Translations under genes and position numbers: made by a program | Notes under the pieces: model-generated | What the model was told of the DNA's origin: nothing | Databases searched by the model: none | Seen by the model: the letters and a program-made list of their open reading frames with translations, nothing else | NCBI RefSeq assembly: GCF_024171885.1 | Contig: NZ_JAMTCP010000031.1 | Coordinates: forward strand, 1-64,000 | Length of the DNA stretch: 64,000 nucleotides | Direction: 5' to 3' | Source: Streptoalloteichus tenebrarius | GTDB lineage: Bacteria > Actinomycetota > Actinomycetes > Mycobacteriales > Pseudonocardiaceae | Shown: positions 26,615 through 35,300 of the stretch, in pieces | Position numbering within the stretch: the stretch's first letter is position 1 | Layout: every line of letters begins with the position of its first letter

Positions 26615-27079
26615 TCAGCGCACGACGCGGCGCATCTCCACGTGCGGGATGCCGTCCTCCAGGTACTCCTCACCCACGACCTCGAAGCCGAACGACGCGT
26701 AGAAGTCCCTGACGTAGGTCTGCGCGCCGAGCACGCACGGCGCGGAGCCGATCTCGGCGAGGGCGCCGGTCATCAGGTCCCTGGCGAGCCCCCGGCCCCG
26801 TGCCTCCTTCGCCGTCACGACCCGGCCGATGCGCCAGCCGCCGTCCGGCTCGGGCAGGACGCGCAGGGCCGCCAACACGTGTTCGGGCGCGCCGGTCGGG
26901 GAGATCCACAGGTGCAGCACGCCCGGTTCGAGGTCACGGCCGTCCGGGTCGGCGTAGGCGCATCCCTGTTCCACCACGAACACCTCGGCCCGCAGCCTGA
27001 GCAGCGCGTACAGCGTGGAGACGGAGAGCTGGTCCGGCCGGGCCACGTGCAGGGTCGTGGCGAGGTGCTCGACGGTCAC
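26615..27079 (-). CDS. GNAT-family N-acetyltransferase (ElaA-like)
   Basis: 154 residues from GTG 27079. LYALLRLRAEVFVVEQGCAY resembles the ElaA N-terminus, and the acetyl-CoA site is IGRVVTAKEARGRGLARDLM (motif A, R-G-x-G-L-A). YVRDFYASFGFEVVGEEYLEDGIPHVEM is the usual end. The acceptor is unknown. Upstream the frame stays open to 27553, but without conserved sequence. Confidence 0.88.
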   Translation of the reverse strand: MTVEHLATTLHVARPDQLSVSTLYALLRLRAEVFVVEQGCAYADPDGRDLEPGVLHLWISPTGAPEHVLAALRVLPEPDGGWRIGRVVTAKEARGRGLARDLMTGALAEIGSAPCVLGAQTYVRDFYASFGFEVVGEEYLEDGIPHVEMRRVVR

Positions 27080-27332
27080 ACCCCCTGGATACCAGGCCGT
27101 GCCGAGCGGCTCTCCCCCGACGGAGCGCGGACGTGGATCCTCCGGCGTCTCACCCCTGCCACCGCGGATTCTCCGGCCGCTCCAGCGCGCGGGCGTCAAG
27201 ATCTGCCTCACAACAGCTAAGGATCCGTAAATCCTTCTGCTAAGCTCCCCCTCGGCCGAAGATTCCTCGGGCAAGTGGCCTAGTTCACAGTGCTTTGTTC
27301 GGCCCGTGAGGGAGAGAAGGGAGGGGTGTGCC

Positions 27333-27956
27333 GTGCTGGACCTCGGTCTGCTCCCGGCGTTCCTGCTGGCCTCCGTCGTGTTCGTGCTGACCCCGGGCCT
27401 GGACGCGTTCCTGCTGCTGCGCACCTCGCTCCGCGCGGGCCGCGACGCCGGGCTCCGGACGTTGCTGGGCATCCACACCGCCGGACTCGCGCAGGTGGCG
27501 CTCGTGGTCTCGGGGCTGGGCATCGTGTTGGCCCAGCACCCGGCGATCCTCACCGGGCTGCGCTGGCTGGGCGCGGCGTACCTGGGCTACCTGGCCCTGA
27601 GCACGGCGCGGACGCTCGCGCGGAGCTGGCGCACCGGCGCCGTCGTCGACACCGCCGACGGGCCCACCGGCGGCGGCTTCGCCCAGGGCTTCCTCTGCAA
27701 CATCACCAACCCGAAGATGATGTTGTTCTGCCTGGCGTTCCTGCCCCAGTTCATCGGCGCGGCGAGCAGCCCGACCGCGCAGCTCGCGCTGCTCGGCGCG
27801 GTGTTCACGGCGCTGGCGGCCGGCTGGGAACTCATGCTCGTGCTCACCGCGTCGCGGGTCGCCCCCCGGCTGCGGCGGCCGGCCGTGCACACCGCGCTGG
27901 AGGCGCTCAGCGCGACCGCGTTCCTCGCGATGTCGGTGGCGCTCGCCGTCCAGTGA
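27333..27956 (+). CDS. LysE/RhtB-family amino acid exporter
   Basis: 207 residues from GTG 27333, preceded by AAGGGAGGGG; an in-frame GTG at 27306 is less likely. Six membrane helices with the family N-terminus LLPAFLLASVVFVLTPGLDAFLLLRTSL, the first cytosolic loop RAGRDAGLRTLLGIHTAG, and GGGFAQGFLCNITNPKMMLFCLAFLPQF, the NPK motif typical of LysE proteins. It exports an amino acid or derivative. It converges on the protease cluster across a strong terminator. Confidence 0.9.
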   Translation: MLDLGLLPAFLLASVVFVLTPGLDAFLLLRTSLRAGRDAGLRTLLGIHTAGLAQVALVVSGLGIVLAQHPAILTGLRWLGAAYLGYLALSTARTLARSWRTGAVVDTADGPTGGGFAQGFLCNITNPKMMLFCLAFLPQFIGAASSPTAQLALLGAVFTALAAGWELMLVLTASRVAPRLRRPAVHTALEALSATAFLAMSVALAVQ

Positions 27957-28040
27957 CGCCGGAGGCGCGCGGCCCGTCCGGTGTCCGTTCCCGTCTGTTC
28001 GGCACCTCTTCGGCACCGGTTCGGCACCTGTTCGTGGTCG

Positions 28041-28080
28041 GGGTGGGGCGGGGGTGACGCGTCGCCCCCGCCCCACCCCG
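28041..28080. terminator. bidirectional hairpin, perfect 15-bp stem
   Basis: GGGGTGGGGCGGGGG (28041-28055) pairs perfectly with CCCCCGCCCCACCCC (28066-28080); the 10-nt loop itself contains the palindrome GACGCGTC. It lies between lysE-type and protease genes that converge. Confidence 0.85.
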
Positions 28081-28082
28081 CC

Positions 28083-28898
28083 TCACGCGGACCGCACCGC
28101 GGCGTCCACCCAGTCGGCCAGGTGGCTGAGCCGGGTGTAGACCCCGGGCCGGTCGGGTCGGCCGCACCCGGTGCCCCAGGAGACGAGCCCAACGACCCGG
28201 CCGTCCACCACGAGCGGACCGCCGGAGTCGCCCTGGCAGGCGTCGGCACCGCCCGCCCCCGCGCAGACCATCGACTCGCGGTCGACCCGGCCGGGGTAGG
28301 CGGCCGCGCAGCGCTCGTCGTCCCACATCGGGACCGAGGCCACTCTGAGCTGGTGCGTCGAGGCGGTCCCGTCCTCCTCCGTCCGCCCCCAGCCGAACAC
28401 CGAGGCGGTGCCGCCGGGCTGGTAGGGGGACTCGTCCCCCGGCTCCGCCCAGGGCAGCGTCGGGTAGGGCAGCGGGCGGTCCAGCGTCAGCACCGCGACG
28501 TCGTGGCCGTAGGCCAGCGGCGTGTGGAGGTCGGGGTGCACCACCGCGTCGGAGACGCGGGCGACGCTGCCGGTGTGGGCCGCCACGAGGTCGGTCCGGC
28601 CGGCGACGACCCGCAACCGACGCGGCTCCCTGGTGGCCGCGCAGTGCCCCGCGGTCATCACCTTGGTCGGCGCGACCAACGCGCCCGCGCAGAACGCCCG
28701 GCGGGACGCCGTGTCGACCAGCGCCACCACCCACGGGTGGTCGGCGACGTCGACGGGCGCTCCCCCGATGATCCGGCCCTCCGACGCGGCGTGCGCCGCC
28801 GTCGGCAGGAACACGGGCAGGACGAGGGACAACAACATGACCAGCGACGGCAGCGCCGAGCGGGGCCACCGGTGGCGGAGACGGGTCATCGCCATCAC
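28083..28898 (-). CDS. secreted trypsin-like serine protease (1 of 4)
   Basis: 271 residues, MEROPS S1A type. Signal peptide with hydrophobic core about 17-33 and a cleavage-like AHA. The mature domain begins after Arg42 at IIGGAPV, so activation could be by trypsin-like cleavage. Triad: His85 (MTAGHC), Asp133 (GHDVAVLTLD), Ser225 (CQGDSGGP). The S1 pocket Asp, six residues before the Ser (DACQGDS), predicts cleavage after Arg/Lys. Four residues separate it from protease 2 upstream, suggesting an operon. Role outside the cell unknown. Confidence 0.93.
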   Translation of the reverse strand: MMAMTRLRHRWPRSALPSLVMLLSLVLPVFLPTAAHAASEGRIIGGAPVDVADHPWVVALVDTASRRAFCAGALVAPTKVMTAGHCAATREPRRLRVVAGRTDLVAAHTGSVARVSDAVVHPDLHTPLAYGHDVAVLTLDRPLPYPTLPWAEPGDESPYQPGGTASVFGWGRTEEDGTASTHQLRVASVPMWDDERCAAAYPGRVDRESMVCAGAGGADACQGDSGGPLVVDGRVVGLVSWGTGCGRPDRPGVYTRLSHLADWVDAAVRSA

Positions 28899-28902
28899 CC
28901 GC

Positions 28903-29739
28903 TCAGTCGCTGATCTCTTGCTGGAGCTGCCGGGAGTAGCTCAGCACCTTGGCGTAGACGCCCGGCTTGCCCGGCCGCGCGCACCCGGTGCCCCAGGAGA
29001 TGATCCCGACCACCCGGTCGTCGACGACCAGCGGACCGCCCGAGTCGCCCTGGCAGGCGTCGATGCCGCCGCTCTCGTAGCCGGCGCACATCATCCGCTC
29101 CGGCACGTACTCCTTGCCGTAGGCCTTCTCGCACATCCGGTCGGAGAGCACCGGGACCACCGCGCCCATCAGTTGGCGCGGCGAGGCGTCACCGCCCTCG
29201 GAGGTCCGGCCCCAGCCGAGGATGACCCCGCGCCGCCCCGCCTCGTAGTACCGGCGGTCCCTGTCCCTGGCGGGCAGCCGCAGCGCGGACTTCGACAGGG
29301 GCTGGTCGACGGTCAGCACGGCGACGTCGTTGGCGTAGGGCGTGGGATCGTGGAACTTCGGGTGGGACCAGGTCCTGACCACCTTCGCGACGGTCCCGCC
29401 CTCGGACTCCAGGTTGGTCCGGCCCGCGATCACCCGGAGGTCGTTGGCCTTCGCCTTCTCCGCGCAGTGGGCGGCGGTGAGCACCTTGGTCGGTGCGACG
29501 ACGGACCCCCCGCAGAACGGCTGGCCGGACTCCGTGGCCACCGCGACCATCCAGGGGAAGCGCTCGATCGAGACGGGTTGGCCGTTGACGATCCGCCCGC
29601 CGGGATCATCGCCGGTCGGGGTCGCCGCGGTGGCCGGGACCACCGACAACGCCGCGACGACCGTGGCCGCCACCGTGCTCCACACCCACCTGACCATCCG
29701 ACGCGGGCCGCCCCGACGACGCGCGGTACTCCCCATCAC
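28903..29739 (-). CDS. secreted trypsin-like serine protease (2 of 4)
   Basis: 278 residues. Basic N-terminus and hydrophobic segment about 20-36 ending VVPATAAT; short propeptide ending GGR, then IVNGQPV. Triad: His91 (LTAAHC), Asp138 (NDVAVLTVD), Ser233 (CQGDSGGP), with the Asp of IDACQGDS as the trypsin-type S1 residue. The pattern FPWMVAVATESGQPFCGGSVV is typical of S1A. It shares an operon with protease 1, the stop lying 4 nt before the start of that gene. Confidence 0.93.
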   Translation of the reverse strand: MMGSTARRRGGPRRMVRWVWSTVAATVVAALSVVPATAATPTGDDPGGRIVNGQPVSIERFPWMVAVATESGQPFCGGSVVAPTKVLTAAHCAEKAKANDLRVIAGRTNLESEGGTVAKVVRTWSHPKFHDPTPYANDVAVLTVDQPLSKSALRLPARDRDRRYYEAGRRGVILGWGRTSEGGDASPRQLMGAVVPVLSDRMCEKAYGKEYVPERMMCAGYESGGIDACQGDSGGPLVVDDRVVGIISWGTGCARPGKPGVYAKVLSYSRQLQQEISD

Positions 29740-30201
29740 GGTCTCCCTTCCGCTACCGACGATTCCGGTGCCTCTCCACGGGAACAGCGGTGGGGATCAG
29801 ACACAAACCGAGATCCAGAACTCGACCCCCACGTGTGACCCGCGGACCACCCGGAAAGGTCAGCTCGGGACCGGGGTTAACCCATGGTCAACGGCCGACC
29901 GGCGCCACCGGCGGCGTCACCGGGGACGCGGGGCCGTCGTCGCCGGCCTGCCACGGACGTCTCCCGTCCGACCGAAAGCCGGGCGCCTCCGGGAAGTTGA
30001 CGAAACGGATCACGAGCGGGCACGGGCCATCGAGGCGGAGAGGATCACGTCCGTCCCCGTCCGTCCTTTTCGTTCCCTGTCGGGGAAATCCCCGCGCGAC
30101 CGCGACGACATGATGATCAGATTTGACGGAAAAGCGCTGCCACGCGGGAAAATCCCGCTTCCCACGCGATCAGCGACGGCGGGTGCGACGGCCACGTGGG
30201 A
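29740..30201. other. 462-bp intergenic region between proteases 2 and 3
   Basis: No gene supported. Contains two perfect hairpins: CGGGGA-AA-TCCCCG (30081-30094) and GCGGGA-AAA-TCCCGC (30144-30158). The second lies 44 bp past the protease 3 stop and could terminate it. The remainder should hold the promoter of protease 2; local GC is lower than in the genes. Confidence 0.5.
30144..30158 (-). terminator. small hairpin downstream of protease 3
   Basis: GCGGGA-AAA-TCCCGC, perfect 6-bp stem with an AAA/TTT loop, 44 bp past the stop at 30202. Confidence 0.4.
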
Positions 30202-31080
30202 TCAGATCTGCGGGCGCAGCAGCTCCTCGTAGACGCCGAGTCGCGTGTAGATGCCCGGCCGTCCCGCCCTGGCGCACCCCTCGCCCGTCGACACCACGCC
30301 GATCAGCTTGCCACCGGCGACGAGCGGCCCCCCTGAGTCGCCCTGGCACGCGTCGATCCGCCCCTCCGGATAGCCCGCGCAGACCATGCGCGCCGCGTCG
30401 AACTCCGGATAGGCCCCGGCACACTCGGCGTCGACCATGATCGGGACGAACGCGCGCATGAGGTAGCGGGCCGACGGCCCGCCCTCGGCGGTGTCACCCC
30501 AGCCCAGGACGGCGGCGACCGACCCAGGCTGGTAGAGCGCGGCGTCGCCGGCGCCGGCCACGGGCAACGCCGGGTACGGCACCGCGCGGTCCAACGTGAC
30601 CACCGCGACGTCGTCGCCGCGGTTGGTGGACTGGAACGACGGGTGCACCCAGGCGGAGGCGATGCCGGCGACGATGCCCTCACCGGACAGCTTGTCCTCG
30701 CGGCCGGCGATCACCCGGAGGTCGGACAGCGCGCGGTTGGCCACGCAGTGCGCGGCGGTGAGGACCTTGGTCGGGGCCACCACCGCGCCGCCGCAGTACT
30801 GGTACCCGGCGCGGGTCGTCAGGTGCACCGCCCACGGATGGTCCTGGATGCTCACCCGCTGACCGCCCACGACGAACGGTTGGACCGTGAGGAGTTCCTC
30901 GGCTCCCGACCCGTCCGGAGGCGACGGGCGGACCGCGGTGGACGCGGGAGGCGGACCCGTGTCCGCGCCGGCCGTCGCGGGAGCGCCCGTCACGGCGGTG
31001 AGCACCGCGGCGCCGGCGATCGCCACGACGGCGAGCAGGGTTCCGATCAGGGCACGGGGACCGCGGCGGACCTGCGCCAT
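30202..31080 (-). CDS. secreted trypsin-like serine protease (3 of 4)
   Basis: 292 residues from ATG 31080 (GGAAGGAGAGCACC upstream). Signal peptide about 1-38 and a Pro/Ser-rich pro-region to residue 68. The mature domain starts VVGGQRV after Phe, not after Arg/Lys, so activation needs a different protease. Triad: His111, Asp157 (DDVAVVTLD), Ser249 (CQGDSGGP); S1 Asp in RIDACQGDS. Closely similar to protease 4 in the stretches QYCGGAVVAPTKVLTAAHC and GYPEG/GYERG, suggesting a local duplication. Confidence 0.93.
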   Translation of the reverse strand: MAQVRRGPRALIGTLLAVVAIAGAAVLTAVTGAPATAGADTGPPPASTAVRPSPPDGSGAEELLTVQPFVVGGQRVSIQDHPWAVHLTTRAGYQYCGGAVVAPTKVLTAAHCVANRALSDLRVIAGREDKLSGEGIVAGIASAWVHPSFQSTNRGDDVAVVTLDRAVPYPALPVAGAGDAALYQPGSVAAVLGWGDTAEGGPSARYLMRAFVPIMVDAECAGAYPEFDAARMVCAGYPEGRIDACQGDSGGPLVAGGKLIGVVSTGEGCARAGRPGIYTRLGVYEELLRPQI

Positions 31081-31298
31081 GGTGCTCTCCTTCCTGGGCG
31101 CGCCGGCGACGACCGGCACGTTACGCAGAACGGATCTCTACCGTGCGCCGTGGAGAGCACTCCACCCACCGGTGGAGTGGATCATTCGGTCGGGCGAAGG
31201 CGGGCCGACCGCGCGGACGCGGGTCCCGCCGACGCCGCGCCGGGCTGGCCCGGCCGCGCCGAAGGGAGCGTCCGCCGCCGAGGAGGAGACTGGGAGGC

Positions 31299-32273
31299 GT
31301 GCAGCCCGACATCCTTGGTGACCCGTTCCAGACCCGTGACCTGCCGCTCGGTGGCGAGCCCAACCGCCCGGCCTCGGCGACGCTCGTCCGCCACCCGGCC
31401 ACCGCGGCGGACGGCCCCACCCGAGGCGCGGTGCTCTACGTCCACGGGTTCGTCGACTACTTCTTCCAGGTCGACCTGGCCCGGCACTTCGCGGCGCGCG
31501 GCTTCGACTTCTACGCGGTCGACCTGCGGGCGTACGGCCGGTCCCTCCGCCCCGGCGAGATGCCCAACTACGTCACGGACCTGAGCCTGTACTTCGAGGA
31601 GATGGACGCCGCGGCGCGGGTGATCCGCGAGGAGGACGGGCACCGGGGCCTGGTCGTGCTCGGCCACTCGACCGGCGGGCTGGTCTCCTCGCTGTGGGCG
31701 CACGAGCGCCGCCACGACGACGTGCTGGACGCGCTCGTCCTCAACAGCCCGTGGTTGGACCTCGCCGAGCCCTGGCTGGCCCGCACGCTCGGCACGGCGC
31801 TGGTCGACCTCGTGGGCGCGGTGTGGCCGACCTGGGTGCTGCCGAAGGGACTGTCCCCCGTCTACGGCCAGAGCATCCACGTGGACCACCGCGGGGAGTG
31901 GGACTTCCGCACCGAGTGGAAGCCGGTCGACGGCTTCCCCGTGCGCGCCGGATGGCTCCGGGCGATCCGCCGGGGGCACGCCCGCGTGCACCGCGGGTTG
32001 GACGTGCGGGTCCCGGTGCTGGTCATGCACTCCACCAGGAGCATCGTGGGCAGGGAGCGCCGGCTCAGGGAACGGCGGTGGCAGGACGACGTGATGCGGG
32101 CCGACACGGTGCTCGACGTCGCCCAGATCGCGCGCTGGGCGCCGAAGATCGGCCGCAGGGTCACGGTCACGCCGGTCGAGGGTGGCATGCACGACCTGTT
32201 CCTGTCGGCGCGGCCGGTCCGCGAGCACGCTCTGTCCGAAGTGGACAGATGGCTGGACGGCGTGCTCGGGTGA
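31299..32273 (+). CDS. lysophospholipase-like alpha/beta hydrolase
   Basis: 324 residues from GTG 31299, preceded by GAGGAGACTGGGAGG. Serine hydrolase with VLYVHGFVDYFFQ (oxyanion region), the FDFYAVDLRAYGRS strand, nucleophile LVVLGHSTGGLVSS (Ser about 124), and GGMHDLFLSA containing the catalytic His; the acid is likely the Asp in VRVPVLVMHSTRS-proximal positions but is not certain. No signal peptide. Divergent from protease 3 over 218 bp. Similar to the serine aminopeptidase/monoglyceride lipase (Hydrolase_4) family. Confidence 0.87.
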   Translation: MQPDILGDPFQTRDLPLGGEPNRPASATLVRHPATAADGPTRGAVLYVHGFVDYFFQVDLARHFAARGFDFYAVDLRAYGRSLRPGEMPNYVTDLSLYFEEMDAAARVIREEDGHRGLVVLGHSTGGLVSSLWAHERRHDDVLDALVLNSPWLDLAEPWLARTLGTALVDLVGAVWPTWVLPKGLSPVYGQSIHVDHRGEWDFRTEWKPVDGFPVRAGWLRAIRRGHARVHRGLDVRVPVLVMHSTRSIVGRERRLRERRWQDDVMRADTVLDVAQIARWAPKIGRRVTVTPVEGGMHDLFLSARPVREHALSEVDRWLDGVLG

Positions 32274-32421
32274 CCCCGCCCGACCGGCCCCGCTCCGCCA
32301 GGACGAGACACGCGGCCGAGCGCCCGTGCGCGGTCTCCCGCGCGACTCCCCCGATCCATCCACGCCGTCCGCCGGCCGAGGCCGGGAAACGGAACGGCGA
32401 CCCGACGAGAGAGGCAGGTCC

Positions 32422-32850
32422 ATGTCCGACCCCCAGGCCCTTCCCGGCGCGGCCACCCCGGAGAGCACGAGGAGGAGGTGGCCGTGGGTGGTGCTCGCCG
32501 CCGCCGTCGTCCTCGTCGTCGGCGCCGGCTTCGTCGTGTTCGGCAGGGGAATCGACCGGACGGCGAAGTCGGTGAAGCTGACCTACGAGGTCACCGGAAC
32601 CGCCAAGAACGTCACCATCGGCTACTCGACCATCACCAACGGGAACAGCGGCACCCACACCGAGCAGAACGTGTCGTTGCCGTGGACCAAGGAGGTCGTG
32701 GTCGAGGGGTCGGCCAGGGGCGCCACGCTGACGGTGAGCGCCGGGGCCGAGGGCGGCAGGGTCACGTGCGGCGTCCGGAGCGAGGACGGGGAACCCAGGA
32801 CCGCCAGCGCCGAGGGCCCCTTCGCCGTCGCGAGCTGCACCAGCCCATGA
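32422..32850 (+). CDS. MmpS-like membrane-anchored protein
   Basis: 142 residues from ATG 32422 (AGAGGCAGG upstream). One membrane helix (about 20-41, WPWVVLAAAVVLVVGAGFVV) leaves a C-terminal extracytoplasmic beta domain: VKLTYEVTGTAKNVTIGYST, then VSLPWTKEVVVEG, VTCGVRSEDG and a final ASC. The YEVTG...LPW...TC...DG...C order matches mycobacterial MmpS proteins, which pair with MmpL exporters in lipid or siderophore export. No MmpL gene is in the window. Confidence 0.8.
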   Translation: MSDPQALPGAATPESTRRRWPWVVLAAAVVLVVGAGFVVFGRGIDRTAKSVKLTYEVTGTAKNVTIGYSTITNGNSGTHTEQNVSLPWTKEVVVEGSARGATLTVSAGAEGGRVTCGVRSEDGEPRTASAEGPFAVASCTSP

Positions 32851-32868
32851 TCCGGTGGGACGGCGACG

Positions 32869-32901
32869 GGCCGGCTCCGTCCATTGTGGACGGAGCCGGC
32901 C
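32869..32901. terminator. bidirectional hairpin, perfect 15-bp stem
   Basis: GGCCGGCTCCGTCCA (32869-32883), loop TTG, TGGACGGAGCCGGCC (32887-32901), between converging mmpS-like and protease 4 genes. The apex is one of the recurring GTCCANNNTGGAC palindromes (32879-32891). Confidence 0.85.
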
Positions 32902-32914
32902 GTGTCGCCGCCGG

Positions 32915-33712
32915 TCAGGAGTCGAGCTGCTCGGACAGCGCGGCGTGGTGCGCCGAGACGCGGGCATAGACGCCGGGCTTGCCGGCCCTGGCGCAGCCCT
33001 GGCCCCAGGACGTCACCCCGATCAGCTTGCCGCCGGCCGCGAGCGGACCGCCGGAGTCGCCCTGGCAGGTGTCCGTACCGCCCCTCTCGTAACCCGCGCA
33101 GACCTCGCCCCTGGCGGCGAACTCCCTCGGGTAGGCCGAGGCGCAGTAGCTGTCCGAGGTCACCGGCACGGTGGCCCCGAGCAGGTAACGCGACGCGGAG
33201 CCGCCCTCACGGGTGGTCCCCCAGCCGAGGATCGTGGCGTTGGTGCCCGGCGCGTAGAGCGCGGTGTCCGAACCCGACGCCAGGGGCAACGTCGCGTTCG
33301 GCAGGTTCCGGTCCAGCGTCAGGACGGACACGTCGTTGCCCGCCTCGACGTCGTACCGGGGGTGCACCCAGATCCTGGTGACCTTCGCGACGACACCCGC
33401 GGTGCTCTGCTTGTCGTCGCGGCCGGCGACGACGCGGACCGCGCTGGGCGAGTCGCCCGCGGTGCAGTGCGCGGCCGTCACGACCTTGTTGGGTCTGACC
33501 AGGGTTCCTCCGCAGAACTGGAACCCACTCGCGGTGGTCAGGTGCACGACCCACGGATAGGTGCTGGTGCTGACCCGACTTCCGCCGACGATGAACGGCG
33601 TGACGTCCGACGGCTGGGCCGCCATCGCCGACACTCCGGAGGAGAGGAACACCGCGACCGCGGCGCCGAGGGCGCCCACGAGCGCGGCCAGGCGGCGCAG
33701 GGTTTCCGCCAT
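32915..33712 (-). CDS. secreted trypsin-like serine protease (4 of 4)
   Basis: 265 residues. Signal peptide about 1-32 (ending SAMAA). The mature start IVGGSRV follows Phe40, as in protease 3, so activation is not by tryptic cleavage at that bond. Triad: His82 (VTAAHC), Asp127 (NDVSVLTLD), Ser220 (CQGDSGGP), S1 Asp in TDTCQGDS. Monocistronic; GGAGACAGCC precedes the ATG. Convergent with the mmpS-like gene. Confidence 0.93.
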   Translation of the reverse strand: MAETLRRLAALVGALGAAVAVFLSSGVSAMAAQPSDVTPFIVGGSRVSTSTYPWVVHLTTASGFQFCGGTLVRPNKVVTAAHCTAGDSPSAVRVVAGRDDKQSTAGVVAKVTRIWVHPRYDVEAGNDVSVLTLDRNLPNATLPLASGSDTALYAPGTNATILGWGTTREGGSASRYLLGATVPVTSDSYCASAYPREFAARGEVCAGYERGGTDTCQGDSGGPLAAGGKLIGVTSWGQGCARAGKPGVYARVSAHHAALSEQLDS

Positions 33713-33748
33713 GGCTGTCTCCTTTGTTCAGTTGTCACCTTCGGTCCA

Positions 33749-33790
33749 CACACCCGGATTTCCTTGCCCGACCAGGGAATCCGGGGTGTG
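33749..33790. promoter_or_regulatory. long imperfect inverted repeat upstream of protease 4
   Basis: CACACCCGGATTTCCTTG at about 33749 pairs with a CAGGGAATCCGG-GGTGTG arm ending about 33790 with two or three mismatches and a short loop. It lies 37 bp before the protease 4 start and about 180 bp past the end of the M48 gene, so it may terminate that transcript or act in the protease 4 leader. Confidence 0.45.
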
Positions 33791-33972
33791 CACAGTGCAA
33801 CCGAAGGAATACGGGTCGCACCAGAGCCGGAAGTCGTAGGCCGAGCGGGCCCCCTCCGCTCCCGCTGGGCGGCGGCCGGACACGCCGACGCCCGGCGCGG
33901 CGGTGGAACGCCGAACGCCGGGCGTCGGGAGCGGTGGACGGAGGAACCGCCCGTGGACCAGGTGGCTGACCG

Positions 33973-35064
33973 TCACTCCTTCCGGTCGGCGTCGCCGTCG
34001 CGCTGTCCGCCGTCGGCGCCGTCCCTGCCGTCCCTGCCGTTGAACCGCTGCCAGACCTTGCTCGCCGCGCCGGCCAGGGTGTCGCCCACCTCGTTGAGCA
34101 CCTTGGCCAACGGGTCGGCCGAGGTGGACAGCGCCTCCTTGTAGGAGCGGGCGGCGTCCTTGACGTCCTGCTTCCACGTCGAGGTCGGGTCCTCGCCCCG
34201 ACGCGGGTACTCGCCGGTCAGGATCGCGCGGTACTGCTCGCCCGCCGCCCACCGCTGGAGGTCGGCGGCCCGCACCACGGGCAGCGGGTGGACCAGGCCG
34301 TCCAGGTGGCCGAGCTTGAGCACGCTGTCCCAGACCGACTCGACCGCGTCGTACTCCGCGGCCTGCTGGAGGAAGGCGGCGGTGTCGACCTCGTCGGCCT
34401 GGGAGGCGCCGGCCATCATGACGTGCGCGCGCAACGCCGCGCCAGGGTCCTGCACGCAGAGCAGGCCCGCGCGGTCGGCGGACAGCTCCGCCCTGCGGTA
34501 CCAGTCCGTGAGGGCCGCGATCACCGCGCGCATGCCCCAGTACCCCACGGGCATCCAGGACAGTCCGGTCACCATCTGCACCAGACGGCGCAGCACCGTG
34601 TAGTAGAGCGCGTGGCCGGACAACGCGTGGCCCATCTCGTGCCCCACGGCGAAGCGCAGCGCCTCCTCGTCGAGCAGCTCGACGAGGCCGGTGGTGAGCA
34701 CGATGAACGGCTGGTCCATGCCGATGGTGTAGGCGTTCGGGCGCGGGTCGCGCTGCACGAACAGGTCCGGCACCGGGTCGAGGTCGAGGACCTCGGCGCA
34801 CTCGCGGCGCAGCCGGTCCAGCCTCGGGTGCTGCCGCTCGGAGACCCGCACCGACGAGGCCAGCGCGAGCAGCCGCTCGCTGCGCTCGCCCACCGCGCCC
34901 GAGATCGCCTTGAGGATCGCGTCGAACCCCGGCAGCGCCCGCGCGGTCGCCAGCGCGCCCCTGTCGGCGGGGTGCTCGTAGGCCCTGGGGCTGATCTCGG
35001 GGAAACGGACCAGGGAGCGGCCCTCCACCGCCTGGACGTCGTTGCCGGGACGGGACTCGCTCAT
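33973..35064 (-). CDS. M48-family zinc metalloprotease
   Basis: 363 residues. The zinc motif HEMGH lies at 142-146 (FAVGHEMGHALSGH) and the third ligand Glu in RRAELSADRAGL near residue 193, followed by the conserved D-R-A-G-L. A weakly hydrophobic stretch (about 155-185) may touch the membrane; no signal peptide is seen, so the catalytic domain is probably cytosolic. The tail (about 290-363) is low-complexity and charged (NGRDGRDGADGGQRDGD). Actinobacterial M48 proteins of this kind are uncharacterised. Confidence 0.88.
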   Translation of the reverse strand: MSESRPGNDVQAVEGRSLVRFPEISPRAYEHPADRGALATARALPGFDAILKAISGAVGERSERLLALASSVRVSERQHPRLDRLRRECAEVLDLDPVPDLFVQRDPRPNAYTIGMDQPFIVLTTGLVELLDEEALRFAVGHEMGHALSGHALYYTVLRRLVQMVTGLSWMPVGYWGMRAVIAALTDWYRRAELSADRAGLLCVQDPGAALRAHVMMAGASQADEVDTAAFLQQAAEYDAVESVWDSVLKLGHLDGLVHPLPVVRAADLQRWAAGEQYRAILTGEYPRRGEDPTSTWKQDVKDAARSYKEALSTSADPLAKVLNEVGDTLAGAASKVWQRFNGRDGRDGADGGQRDGDADRKE

Positions 35065-35300
35065 GCTGTCTTCCCCCTCGGGTACCGCGACGGGTCCACC
35101 ACCGGGGACCGCCGTCTCGTGTCGAACCGCCCACCGCCGTCGATCACGGCTGCCTCAACCTATCGGATGACATCGGGTGGCCGGCGCGGAACGGGCGCGT
35201 CCGCGGGGAGGGCGTGCCGGGCGCGGCCACGCACGGCAGCCGAGAGTCCACAATGGACAGCGCTGGCGCCGTCGCCGGTGGCGGGCGCGGACGTCGGCCC

